A stretch of DNA of 64,000 nucleotides from Combretum micranthum (taxonomy: Eukaryota; Streptophyta; Magnoliopsida; Myrtales; Combretaceae), in contig JAMXBD010001240.1 in NCBI GenBank assembly GCA_024138025.1, positions 370,233-434,232 on the forward strand, read 5' to 3'. A model generated the notes under the pieces. It did no database searches. It had not been told where the DNA came from and worked only from the letters and a program-made list of their open reading frames with translations. Positions within the stretch are counted from its first letter, which is position 1, and each line of letters starts with the position of its first letter. This document shows, one piece after another, positions 49,360-61,959 of the stretch. Made by a program: the position numbers and the translations under genes.

Positions 49360-50640
49360 GTGAGTATAATATGCCCTTATCATAGTACAGTCAATCAACT
49401 CCCAAAAAATAAAGTGATTTTATTGGAATATGTAAGAACTAGGAGGAACTTAGTAGAACCTCTCATTAAAGGTTTAATAAGTAGAGTTTTCCTTAAGTTA
49501 TCAAGGAGAGGGGGCGTAGGCCCATTGATTAAGATAACATAGTGAATACCTTTATTTGATCAAACAAAGTCTTGTGAATCCATAGCCCTGTATTTGGGTT
49601 GTCCTAGTAAGATAAACTTGTCATATTCACTATTTAAATATAGTAGATTCATAGCCTTTTGTGGCAGTTCATCTCAAGTGAACTTGATGGATGCCATTTT
49701 ATAGAGTTTAAGTTTGACTCCTAATGGTTTGGTAGCCTTTATATTGGGTGGTTGAGAGTATAGACTTGATGAAACCAACTACTTGAGTGTGAAAGTAAGT
49801 CGTCTTATATAAAAGACTTGGGTTGTCTAACTAAAGTACTAATGATAACCTAAGGTGTGCGCATGGCTAATAAAAGTACTTAAATTTAACCATTGCAAAA
49901 TAGTAAGACTTGGGAGAATAATACGTGTTATAGGGGTCTCAATCTAAGTTTTTGAAGTTTAAGAGTAATTCACTTCATTAACTGAGCTGTTGCCTTACTT
50001 CACTATGCATTAATTCAATCAAAAGATATTAATTTATGCTTAAGTATATGTCTCTTCCTTTGCTCGTAATTTTATTCTTTATTCATTTTTTTTTGTTTCC
50101 TTTATCAAGCCATTTGTGGGGGATTGCAAGAAAATGTTTTGATGAGTTTATTCACTTATTTTATCCCACATGGGATATTTGCAAATTTAATCTTATGTTT
50201 TTATTGTAGTATGCCTTATTATATGTTTAAATGTGTTTAGTAAGTATTTTCGAGGTGAGACCACATACATACACTGCCTACCCGGCTTGGTTTGGGCTAA
50301 ACCTGACCTCATTTATCTGTTTTATTTGTTATATCTTCTTAATTTTAAATTTGAACTAAAACTCCATAACCAAATATTTCTTGCAAATTCTATAATTGAA
50401 ATTCATTTTTCCTAAAACCAACATTTCCTTTATTTTTTAAACAGAAAAAATCATTTTAGAAATGGAAAAAAAATTCATTTTCTAAAATAGTCAAAATTTA
50501 GTTACTATTATTTGAAGAAAATTTGACCTTTTATTTTTTTTGAAAATTCTAAGAAAAATCCTACTCATCTACATGCAATTTTCTTTTAGGCAATCTCTTT
50601 GTTCAAAGCTTTTGCTACGGGTGCACATGTTAGAAGCTAA
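49360..50640 (+). pseudogene. Ty1/copia 3' remnant (RNase H tail and start of 3' LTR)
   Basis: The frame at 49360-49542 contains STVNQLPKNKVILLEYVRTR and then NLVEPLIKGL, the C-terminal end of copia RNase H, where the usual form is ENLADPLTKGL. About 570 bp of 3' untranslated-like DNA follow, then a purine tract GTGGGGGATT (50116-50125) and a probable LTR starting TGCAAG at 50125. TATTTTATCCCACATGGG nearby is typical of copia LTRs. The 5' remainder of the element is absent and the LTR end is unclear. Confidence 0.55.
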
Positions 50641-51496
50641 TTGCGTTGACTTTGGGGAGTGAGCCGTGTTTGTTGATTTGCACCTCAGTCGTGTTGGGAT
50701 TTGCTTTCAAGGTAGTGGCTTGAGGTATAGTTAAATGATAAGTTGTTTTGTATTTTTTGAATTTTTATTTCTTACAGTGTATTGATTAGCACTTAGCAGC
50801 ATAAGATACTTGCATGTCACTTTGTTATATGGGTAATAGTGACGCAAGTTAATTTGCATATTGTTGATAGTAATTAGGCTCAATAATAATAGAAGTAGTA
50901 GTAGATATGATCTAATAGTAATGATAGACTTTAGATGTAATGCCTTAAAATTTAATTACAGCGATTATTGCTACGTATAATATTTATGTATTACACACTA
51001 AGGTTTTCTTAAAGGATTTGTTTATGTTAAACATTGCTAACCAATTTTAATTTTAAAATCATATAACTAGATTATAAAGGTAGGTGGATTTGAGATGGAA
51101 AAATGATCTAAATAAAAACATTTCTAGCTTTCACTCGCATAAGTGGAAGAACTTTTGCTTAAACAAAGTTTTGAAAACTTATTACAAAACATTGGCATCT
51201 TAACAAAGCCCTTAAAAAAATGATAGATTTAAAAGACAAATTTAGTTCTTTAAATGATATTAAATAATACAAATAATCCAATGCCCTACTTCAATTTACT
51301 CTTCCTCTCATATTGTCATGCCCCAACATGTACCATAAACGTAATAGCAAGCCATACACAATATTAAAACTTGAGAATAACAATCTTAGTCACTCCGAAG
51401 CTTTCATATCTGTACAAAGCGTACGTTCATAACAAAGGGAAACGGTGGAGTTATGCATTTTAAGATAATGATAGCGAAACAATCAAAGCAATACTA

Positions 51497-52520
51497 TTAT
51501 GATTCATCAAAATATATGATCTTATAACTTCTACGGGGCATTCCCCTGATAAACTTCCATAATAACACAGTCTTAATAAATGAAATAACTAAAACTAAAA
51601 AAGATTTTTGAAGGAAATCTAATCTGAAGTCATTAAAATAGAATTCCTCCAAAAGCTCCCTAAAAAAGTATGTTCTACTTAGACGGTTATAGCGGTCTTG
51701 GGCACATAAACAATGTTCCTGAAACATTAGAAATCTATTGGGGAATAAACATAACTAGCTTAGTGAGATATTCCTTACTCAAAATGTACTCATATCAAAG
51801 CAATCAAACAAAGTCCATTAAGCAAGTATATGAAATGCAACAATCATATGATCAAATAATACATGCGACTATCTGGTTTCGTACGTAGAATGGATTTACC
51901 TCTCTATTGAGGTTTAGGGAATGCTTTGAATGGATCACCATCAACCTCTTATAAATTTGCGCGCATCTTGAGTTTCCAATCAATTGTACTACTAGTCCCC
52001 GAGCTATCCTTACCCAAAGCGATCGATCTAGCTCGGCTATACCATGAGGCCATATTCCTCAAATGACCTAATTCCTTGAACGACCTAATTCCTCAAGATG
52101 TAGCTAGGCAGTTTGCCTTTTCGGTCCCACACTAAGGAATAGTAGGAAATGCGAAGATGATATCCTAAGTGGTATGCATGGGCAATTCAGTTATAAGAAA
52201 TTTTTGATTTGACATTAATCCATTTAAGGTGATCAATCAATATTTACATACACACAACAATATACATAGGGACAATTTATATTAATCAATCAGTCGAGCT
52301 TCGATATGCTCATCATTTATTGATCATATATAATGAAACACATATATAGTACTCATAATAACCCACATGCATATTAATTTTATCTTTCTCTAATATTTAG
52401 TACTTTATTCTATAAGCACATGCGCGAATACATAAGACGTAAAAGAAAATTCACTCGTTCATATCTCAATTTTCTTAGTCGTAGCAATCTCGGGAAAGAA
52501 AATTCTGTATTTCTCATCAC
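51497..52520 (-). other. Candidate spliced reading of B2
   Basis: Minus strand: acceptor TTTTGTCTAG precedes a 66-nt exon (52520 to 52455) with donor GTGAAT. A second acceptor ATGTTTCAG precedes an exon from 51718 that stays open to about 51497 (it begins EHCLCAQDRYNR). The two exons are in phase. Exon positions match B1, but the B1 reading is broken. The product is unrecognised, so treat this as a hypothesis. Confidence 0.3.
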
Positions 52521-52759
52521 CTAGACAAAAGAAATACTCGGTATGAGTATTTCGTAGAAGTTCTACTTAAACTTTCTAATTATATTTTACTATGCATATT
52601 ATAACATGAAAAGTCTTTTGGGTCATGAAAAGGTCGATACAGATTCTCCACGAAAATCCTTGCCCTTGAAAAACAATTTTTCCAAACTTATCTTTATTGA
52701 AAAATCCTTTAGCAAAATATAGATATGTTTATGATTGAAAAATCCTTTCAAATATATAC

Positions 52760-52794
<35 letters not shown>

Positions 52795-54480
52795 GAGAGA
52801 CTCATATTGTATGCAAAATTCTAATGGTATTGTCTCAACGATTACTTTTAATAAAACAACTTGAAAACTTGAACCTTAACAATTTTCTCTTTAAGTAGTT
52901 TGAAAGAACTTATAAATTCTTGGGTTATTTAGTATTTTCTTATAAATTTATCCCTATTTACTTAAGATAAATTGATTTTTATTAACTTGGTCTTTTAGGA
53001 TATTTACAAATTTTACCACTAGTGATGTTTCCAAAATTTTTCTAAGTTATGGCTAGTTATTAATTATTGGAGTGATATTATTTATATTTTCCTTTTTTAA
53101 TGGTTTTGATTGCAAATTCTTAATAAAGGTTTTCCTTTCATAGTTTTCTCTCCTAATTTCTTTAAAATAAATTTTTATTTATAATAACTTGTTATTTTAG
53201 GCTTTTTATCTTTTTTTTCAAGTTGTTGGTCAAGGCTATTGTTTTTGAGTTTATCATGTTTAATATTTTCCTATTTCTTTGAAAATGAGTTTTTTCATTT
53301 AAAAGTCTACTTTCTTGGATTGTTGGGAACTTTTTATTTCTCTACGTGGATCCAAAACATTAATGGGTTGGTTTTTATTTTAACTTTGAATACTAGTTTG
53401 CCTCTTGGTTTTTATTATAAAGTTGGAAAAATCCTAACTTAAGCTTTTTATGAAAAATTTGTATATAAAAGAATTATTAATACTAAGTTTCACTAAGCTT
53501 CTTGTTATCTATCATGGCAAGAGAGTGTTTATTTTCTTAATCAATTTCCTTGGTAAAATCATCATTGTTAGCATTTAGGAAAAGTTAGGGGGAGTTGAAA
53601 AGAAGTTGTAAAAACATTTTTCTATGTTGTTGATGACAAAATCTTTATTTAGTGACAAAGTTATATAAAATAAAAGAGTTTGGTTTCATGTTCCTTTACT
53701 AAAGAAAATTCCTGTTTATTATTATTGAGACAATATCATTATGATGATGCATGCACATGATTACGTAGTATGAAAAAGATGAAAATATAGGAAATATATA
53801 AGAAGCAAAATAGTAAGCAAGATAATAAGATCAAGTATTGAGAACCTTAATTTTATCAATGTATCCCGGTTAAGTATTGGGTGCCTTAGCTTCATTAAGG
53901 CTACCCAGGACTAAGAATATACTAGTCTCAAAAGAGAAAGAAAAAGAAAAGAACCGAAAAACAATAATAAGAGCAATAATAATAGTAAAAGCAAGTTAGT
54001 GAAAGTTAGTGAGCATTTAGGCTCTAAGCAATATATAGGTATACATATATTTAATAATATATATAAATTAGGTTATGAACATAATAATAGTAACAACATA
54101 ATTCCATAATATTAACAAAATAATAAAAATCAGAATTCTTGGCATATGCAAGAACAAAATATGAATATATTGTTGCTTCTATAACTCACATGAGTCTTTG
54201 AGAAACAATACCATGGTCATGCTAACTTGCATGACATGGAAAAATAATGGAAAAAGTGTTTACCTAAAATGTGTTTATGTTGAAGGATGAATATGATAGA
54301 TGTAGGATTATGTTGGTAGTGATATGTGGTAAATGGTTTATGTGTAGAAATGATTTTAGAAGATTTTGGTTGAAGAGAGTTTTGGTAGAGAGGAATTGTG
54401 GAGAGAGGGTTTGAGGAGTGATTTTGGGAGAGTTTTGTTATGATGAATGAGTGTGTCAAAGAAGTGGAGAGAAATAGGAG

Positions 54481-54488
54481 TATTTATA
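54481..54488 (-). promoter_or_regulatory. TATA box of B2
   Basis: TATAAATA on the minus strand, followed by CTCCTATTTCTCTCCACTTC-type leader DNA, at the place equivalent to 5854 in B1. Confidence 0.5.
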
Positions 54489-57294
54489 GACAAATGTAGA
54501 GGGAATTTTGATGTAATGAAATAAATTGAAAAAGGAACAAAGAAATTGAGAGAGAGAGAAAAGAGGCATGGCGGTACAACATAGGAAGGAGAGAAGAGAG
54601 AAAAAAATTATTTTGATAATTAAAAGTAAGGAAGTATAAGAGAAGTTAAGTAAAAAATTGTATTGAAAATGAAAATTGTAAGGTATAGGTATGTAAGGTT
54701 GTAAGAATAGGTTGCAAGGAAAAGTAAAAATAGATGAATAGTAGAAATAGTATAATGAATAGTAGATTAGACAAATAAAATACCGATGGTAATAAAAGTT
54801 TGCGTAAATGGGCTATATAAGAGATTTTTGCATTCCGAAAAATTTCAAAATTGATATTTTTGGAATCCTTATATTTTTACGATCTAATGATGTTGTCAAA
54901 ATATTTTAAATGTCCAGTGTACTCGGACATGGTTGTCGAAAACTGATCCTGTTTGGATTCGAAATACACTAAAAATTAGTGAATATGATATTTTTAAGCT
55001 TTCTTATATTATAGCGAACTATTATCCATAATTATCTCGATTTTGTTGTTCAGGGTTTAAGAGCGTAGGATTACCGAATCTAAACATTAGGGTTTGTTGC
55101 AGACTTTATTGACTTTTAGGGTTTCGGTTTGGCTTCCGGCTTTTTGATTCGTTCGTAAGATCATAAAATTTTGGAGGGTTTTGACCGTGTTATATTTTTG
55201 GTTTAAAATTTATGTTTTACTTTATTTTTATGATTTATTTAATATTTTTTGTTACCGGGATTGTTTAATCAAGTCTAGGGTTGTGTGATGATTCAGTTTG
55301 ACTTTCGATATTAGTTTAGATTTTTTATTTCAAAATTAACTGATAGGCTTAAGGTTCTATAATTTTGTTGTTGAATATTACTTGGATATTCCCTCTCGAT
55401 TTATGTGTTAGGGACTGGATAAATGAATTGTTTCGTGTTCAGTTTTTGAGTCGAACGATTATTGAATTTCTATTTTCATTTTTGAAGGTTCTCTTTTTCT
55501 TAAGGCCATGAAATTTCATATTTGATATTGTTTAGGGTTTGGTTTTAACTTAGGTCAGTTTTTAGGGTTTCGATTTGATATTTTAATTCCAGGATTATTT
55601 TCTAAGGGTTACAAAAAATTCAAGGGTTTACACATATCTCCTGGATTATCCATACCCAAGACAACATATCATCATCAATGTCAACATCATCATTAATAAC
55701 ACCATCATCATCATCAATATCAAATCATCATATCACTACAATACTTGAAAAAAGACAACAATAAGAAGAAGGAGCCGAAGCCCAGTACACAGTAAAATAA
55801 TCATACAAGGGGTGTCACATGAGCTTAAACCAAATAAAATGCATCAACAACATGTTATTATTTTTAATTAAAGCAAACAATTCAATATTAGAGCATTGAC
55901 ACTTCGAAACAATCTTGGGAATTTGGGGGTCTTGAGTAACAACAGACGCTTAGGAGATTGATATAGGTAGCTTGGATACCTATATCTCTTACATAACGTT
56001 ACAGGAAAATAATTTCATCTAAGGTTCGCAACCGTTACACTTCTCTACTCAATCTCAGTCTATAACACCATTTAGTTCAACTGGTCCCATAAATATGAAC
56101 TAAAACATGTTACTTCACCCCAAAGTCAAGTAAATGTTACTCCGATACCATTTTCTGCATTGGTTATTCGTCGAGCCACTTACGAAAGCCATTGCATCAT
56201 GATAGGGGTGGCCTAAGTACCTAAACTACCGTGTCTCCCCATGACAAGGTTGCCACTCCCCGGATTGGATTCAACGACACAACCACAAGTAACATACATT
56301 AATTATTAAGCCATTTTTAAGTTTCAATTCATTTAGAATGCTATCTTAGCATACAACATTCAAGTCACTATGTACCTTTAAATGTCATCCACAATCCAAA
56401 ATAATCAGGAGATAGTTGAATCTGATTAATTCAACTCATAAGACCTTGGAAAAATTAGAAAATTAAAAAAAACGAAACCATTCATTTTGAACAACAAAGG
56501 ATGATTAATCAAGTCCGACAACAGATTTTCTAACAAGCCTTACAAGGAGCTTTAGGAACTTTGAATAGTTGTTTGAACAACGAGTTACACTTACGTCCAA
56601 AGGATAGGTTCATAAACAAATATCTATTTCAAGAAATTAAACTTAAAAGCAACTTAATTATTTGTAACCTTACATCAACTTTCATATTAAACATTCATTT
56701 TATGTTTCTATTTGATAAGACATATAACAGGAATCCCCCCATGGCTACGAAAATTGCCCTGCCAAGATATGGACAACTCTCTCTTGTCTGTCAAATTATT
56801 TATTTTATTAAACAAAGCTTTAATCTAACATATTTTAGAAATTACATACTCACTATTTAAGGTTTAACATATCATTTTGATCTAAGCCAATTATAGCTTA
56901 TTAAGCTCATATTATCTTAGCCTTAATCAAGTTAATTAAACTTACTCATTTAATTTAATTACTAAGTCAGATTCAATTATTTTTTTAAGTAATTATCTTA
57001 TATCTATTTTAACTTAACTTAGCCAAATTAATTAGAGTTAATCATTTGATTCAATCACTAAGCCATGGTAATTAAACTTAATCAAACTAATTCATTTTAA
57101 CTCATTGAAGTCTATTTAGTCAAGGTAAACTTAAGTTTACTAATTAAGTTCATTTTATACTTTAAAAGTATGTTAACCCAAGATAATTAATAATCCTATT
57201 AATTCATTAACTCATTCCTTATTATATAAAAATTAGCATTTCATTTTATCTTTACTTTTTTTTTTATTTTCTTTTCTTTTTATGAACAACACTA

Positions 57295-57640
57295 GGGCAA
57301 AGATCACACCTGCAATGGGGGCCATGATCCTCGTTGTTAGCCTCATCATGCCCGTGATGGAGGCCGCAATGTTTACCATGCTCCTCGATACGCTCGTGAT
57401 AAGAAAATAACACCCCTTGTCATGGCCATGATATAAGCCATCACATTTGAAAATTGTAATAAGAAGAGATCATGCCCTCTATTATGATCGTGATGTTTAT
57501 CATAAGCAGCATAACGCCCATTATCATGCTTTAACTTTTGATAAGAGGAGATCATGCCCTTCACCACGGCCATGATCACCCTTGATTTCCTTTTCCGCAT
57601 GCATCATGTGCCCTGATACGATCATGATGGATAGGGGGAT
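57295..57640. repeat. A3 cassette of GATCATGGCCGTGAT-type palindromes
   Basis: Motifs such as CATCATGCCCGTGATGG, GTCATGGCCATGAT, TTATGATCGTGATG, CACGGCCATGATC and ATACGATCATGATGG occur about ten times in 345 bp. On the minus strand several are followed by TCTCCTC. The set is close to A1's and unlike A0, A2 and A4. Confidence 0.6.
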
Positions 57641-58661
57641 TATGCTTTGCTTTTCCTTCATCTTCTACTCAAATTTTAACTACTTAGTTTCACCATACAT
57701 CAAAAAAATCATCTTGTTATTAATGTAATCATGTATAATCTTAACCTATAAACACTTCTATATATATACCCATATCATATTCCTTCATTTCATTTTATCA
57801 AACACTTAGCCTACACAATTATACATATATTTAGGTTTTAGCAAATATTATTATATATCTTTGGTTTGTCACTACCATCACAAGTTCTACATATATCTAC
57901 TTTATTTCAACATCTACATGCATCAACAACTACTAAAGTAAAGAAATAACAAAACTTATCTTTTTAGGCAAACCCAACATCTTGATCTTTTCTACTACTT
58001 CTTCTCTGAAGTTCTTGAGGTTGTTTCTTGCATGATTGTGATACTTTATCTTGTTTTCTACCTTTGATTTTCTCTATAGTCTTGTTGGATTTAGGATCTG
58101 TGTTTGGGTTTATTAAAAAAAAAAAAAAAGAGAGAAAGAGAAGAAGAAGGAAGAAATGTAGGGAAAAAGCTAAAAGAAAAGGAGAAGGCAACAAATATAA
58201 AGGAAAAAGGAAAAGTTAAAAGATTTTTATGATATTTTAGAATAAAAGGTATTAGGTTTAAAACTTTCAAATCAATATTTCTAATTCTGAAACTGTTTAA
58301 GAAATAATTTGAGGATAAATATGTTAGAAATAGAGAACTTGAGATAGGGATTAAATTTAGGAGATTGGTTCATATCAAATTGACATTTAACTTAAGCTTA
58401 GACTCAAATTTGACATTTTTAGGAATTTACGGGAGTTAAAGATATGAAATGTTGAGCTAAAGTTTAGGGATTCCACTAAACATTTAAACAATATGTTTAG
58501 GGATTTAAGAAGTTCAAATATCAAATTTCAACTTAAATTCTATTTACTGAATTAATTTCATTGATTTATCTAATCATAATTCATTATCTATTTCATTTGC
58601 ATCATTTAAACTATCTAATCCAATTTTTAACTTAAATGAAGGTTTGGCGTATTTCATTACA

Positions 58662-59697
58662 AGTTTTGATGTTAAATATTGTCGACAATTATAGTTTGTT
58701 GGTTTTCGATTCTAGGCCGTGCTTTCATTGAAATGAATTTGTACGCTATATTTCTTTTTATATGATAATCATTATATGAAGTTAATGAAGAGGTTAATTA
58801 TGTGTAAAAGATGCCCCACCTCAATGAAAGTGTCAAATAATTGGGACATGATAAACTTAAATGGGCAAGCTTTGGTCATCTAAATTTAATTTTGTTTTAA
58901 TCATGTATCAATATATACCCAAACCCGCACTTGAACCCCCATCCACATACACACGTGGTTTAATGGGTAGTAAATTTGCACAAATTACTTGTTTAATATG
59001 AAGTCGAGACTTCACTATACTAGGCTAAGTGACACATGAAGAAAATGGTTTGTCAAAGAAAAGAGATTAGCAAAGATAATTATTTGTTTTTTATCATTAT
59101 TAGGGACGTTTGAACTAATCCAAGTTTTGTTATATTGATTTAATTTTCGGTGATAATATTAACATTTGCTATATTGTTAAACAAATTACTAAATTAGTGG
59201 ACGTGTAGCATGGTGTACATACCTTTAAATGCTTAACTAGCAACTTTGCCTTTTAGATGTTGAAGTGCTTTCAAATGGAGGAGGATGACAAATATTTGCC
59301 TTTATTCATTTTCTGGTTGAATTACGATAGAAAACTGTTTATATACAAGTAAATATGTCTTTTATATGTATTTAATATTGGTTAATATCCATGAGCTTAT
59401 TTAAGTTGGTTAAAAGAAGTGGACATGGGTCAATCACTGTACACAATCGAATTCTTTCCATTGAAAATTTCCTACTGCCACCTCTTACTCCATCTAACTG
59501 TAGTTGTTGCCTACAAGACATTGTTGCTCCTCCTCAGCTACCATATTGAGATCTATGTCTCTGGGTTTTGTATTCAAAATCCCTAGCCGGCTCTAGAAAA
59601 ATCATTAAAAAAAGTAAAAAAAAAATAAATAAATAAAATGGTAAAAACGCTCTTCTCTTACCTACTTAAAAACCAAACATGGTACTTACCCATTCTC
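58662..59697. other. AT-rich spacer, no gene seen
   Basis: No coding or element ends recognised. An A-run with AAAT repeats lies near 59606-59640. Confidence 0.4.
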
Positions 59698-59700
59698 TTA

Positions 59701-60083
59701 GGTGACATTTGGTATACGAGAATCGTTTGGAAAGGAATGGATTAGAATGTGAGGTAGAAGGATAAATTCATTCATTGGTTTTAATACATCATGGAATGGA
59801 ATAAATATGACATGTTATTTATAAAAAATATCCCTAATAATTAACATAAATAATAAATAAGTAAGAAGATAAAAAGATAATTTAATAGTATTTATTTAAG
59901 AAGGAGAAATGGAATTGCGATTTTGCCATCTCAAGGGTAGAATCAAATTTCCCATCAAAACTAGAATAGTTTATTCCCAAGAATTATAATTTTGCTTTTG
60001 AAAATGTAACCAAACATAACATTGGAAATGGAACCTAGAATCGCCATTCCATCTTGTGTTTATTCCCATGTACCAAACATGAC
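59701..60083. mobile_element. PIF/Harbinger-like MITE
   Basis: A TTA flank lies on each side (59698-59700 and 60084-60086). The ends GGTGACATTTGGTA and TACCAAACATGAC are imperfect inverted repeats, followed inside by GGAATGGATT/AATGGAAT and CCATTCCATC, the vocabulary of Tourist-like MITEs. 383 bp, no transposase. Confidence 0.6.
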
Positions 60084-60086
60084 TTA

Positions 60087-61900
60087 AGGTTTTGACAATC
60101 GGTGTACCCACGTTTATTCTTGCACCTGCCATGAGTTTTGAAATAAAAGAAGTTACATAAACCCAAATCCTATAAAAACTAAAAAATTGAAAATGGTTCC
60201 ATCATTTCATGAAAACCAATGACATCAATGTACTTGGAAACACATGCAATTTCATTTCATGCATGTGGTCACTCTGCAATTGCACATATCCTCAATTTGA
60301 GTACTTGTTCTTCTCGAATTCTTACATTTTCTAAAATTAAGAAAAAATGAATCAATAAAAAAAAAAAAAAGAAACTTGTAAAACTTCATGAAATTAGGGG
60401 GGCAAAGGGAAGAAAAAGCTTAGCTGAAGCGTTTTCTCAACCTTGACAACTGTAATTGTTGATGCATTTAAGATTAGGCTAAAATAAAATTAGTTTGTAG
60501 AAGAATGGAAGTAACAGCTTAATGCTTTTAATGTTATCGAAACTATTGATACCTTATAACATTTGCAATATTTATGTTTGCACTTTGATTTAGTGCAAAT
60601 GCATCCTGCCAGACCGATTTCCTTTCGTTTCTTCTTAATTAAGTCCTCATTTGGAGTCGTATTTTTTCAAATTTTATAGATACATGAGTATGAACAAAAT
60701 GCTACCCTTTTAAAGCATTTGCAAGAGCTGCAAATGAATAAATAAATAAGATTAGGAAAAAAAGAACGATTATATACTTTTATACTTTAACTGGTCGATA
60801 ACTAAGCAAAAATTGCAATATAATAGATAAAAGCGTACCAAACAAGCATTCCAACTTGTCATAAGCGCACTTTGTAGTTTGCTCTTGATGCTTCATTCTT
60901 CCTTCCTAAAGTGCATAAATATATATACGTATATATATATGTGTGTGTGTGTGTAAATTGACTAGATATATAAAAGATTACATTACACTACTAAGAAATA
61001 CAATTCATTAATATTTCTATACTTGAGATTTGAAACAATCCATGTAACATTTTATTTATCCAATGCATTTCCATTTCACTAGTATTTGACAAGTTATTAA
61101 ATGCCCCTCTAATATTAAAAAAATACTTAAATACACCATGCTAAACTCAAAATCTCACAAGTTATTAAAGGCCTTCCAGTATTTGACAAGCTTGTGCATG
61201 CATTCTTTTTTCATGAAATTAGGTGGAATGAAATCTACAACAATCTATTTATTTGGCATTTTATGCAAGTGTTTCCTCTTTTTATAAGGATTTTCAAACC
61301 TTGGGTCTGTTTAACTAGCTTTTTGCTACAGATACAAATACTTTTTAAAAACTTTTTTCTAACAAATTGTTTATCAATAAATAGATACAGATGACAAAAA
61401 GTTAGCAATTCTCATAAAAAGATCAAATACGTCAAATATAGGTAAAATATAAATGCAAAATGGACATATTTACATATATTTTTTCGATACAAATACAACT
61501 ATAGATGAAAAATAGACCATTCAAACAAACTCCTTATATATTGTATTTCGAACTCTCATTCATATGTTCATTATGACAACGATCTTAATAATGGGTAATT
61601 CGCATAACTTAAATGTTATTCTTTGGGGTTATGTATTTCAAGCGAGTTATAAAATGGGTACTATAATATTAAATTAAATTAAGGTTTCAAAAAAATTATT
61701 ATATAATGATCTGAGTGAAGCATTGCCATTGATGATTATCATGGCATGTGAAAATGGAAAGACGTAGGACTGCACAACAGTCTATAATTGCTTTTTCTAA
61801 TTTTACTATCATTTTAATCAATGTAATCTGGTAACGCTATAATAGGTTAGTAAAAATATGGTTGTATTTTGTATATTTTATCTCAATTGACTCAAGTTCA
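60087..61900. other. AT-rich spacer, no gene seen
   Basis: Simple repeats: an A-run at 60357-60371 and a TATA/GTGT tract at 60920-60954. No gene or RNA supported. Confidence 0.4.
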
Positions 61901-61959
61901 AATATAATATTAGCATGAAAAATAAAATAAAGACAAATAAAGCATAGTACTAGAGTATA

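Larger units (their letters stand above)
51314..55632 (-). mobile_element. Family B LTR-like unit, copy B2, nested in A3
   Basis: On the plus strand it starts TGTCATGCCCCAAC at 51314 and ends AAGGGTTTACA at 55632, with an exact 5-bp duplication CATAT (51309-51313 and 55633-55637). Length 4,319 bp. It is the reverse complement of B1 in order: the GGGGCATGACA end, third exon, short exon, TATA box and TGTAA end. Longer than B1 by about 0.6 kb. No pol. It lies in the same orientation as its host A3, as B1 does in A1. Confidence 0.8.
50936..58656 (-). mobile_element. Family A LTR-like unit, copy A3, split by B2
   Basis: On the plus strand it begins TGTAATGCCTTAAAATTT at 50936 and ends TTTGGCGTATTTCA at 58656, with flanks TTAGA (50931-50935) and TTACA (58657-58661), 4 of 5. 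Removing B2 (51314-55632) and one 5-bp duplication leaves 3,397 bp, close to A2. Collinear blocks: ATCATCATCAATATCAAATC at 55706, 55900-56280 (compare A2 38960-39350), CCATGGCTACG at 56740, the cassette at 57295-57640 and the purine tract at 58120-58215. A minus-strand frame across the purine tract (57964-58194) ends in a lysine/arginine-rich stretch like that of A0. Confidence 0.75.

Noticed and set aside
57964..58219. Open frames on both strands with poly-Leu/Phe or poly-Lys
   Set aside because: They come from the purine/pyrimidine tract of A3. Only the Lys/Arg-rich minus-strand part is kept, as weak evidence for a family A exon.
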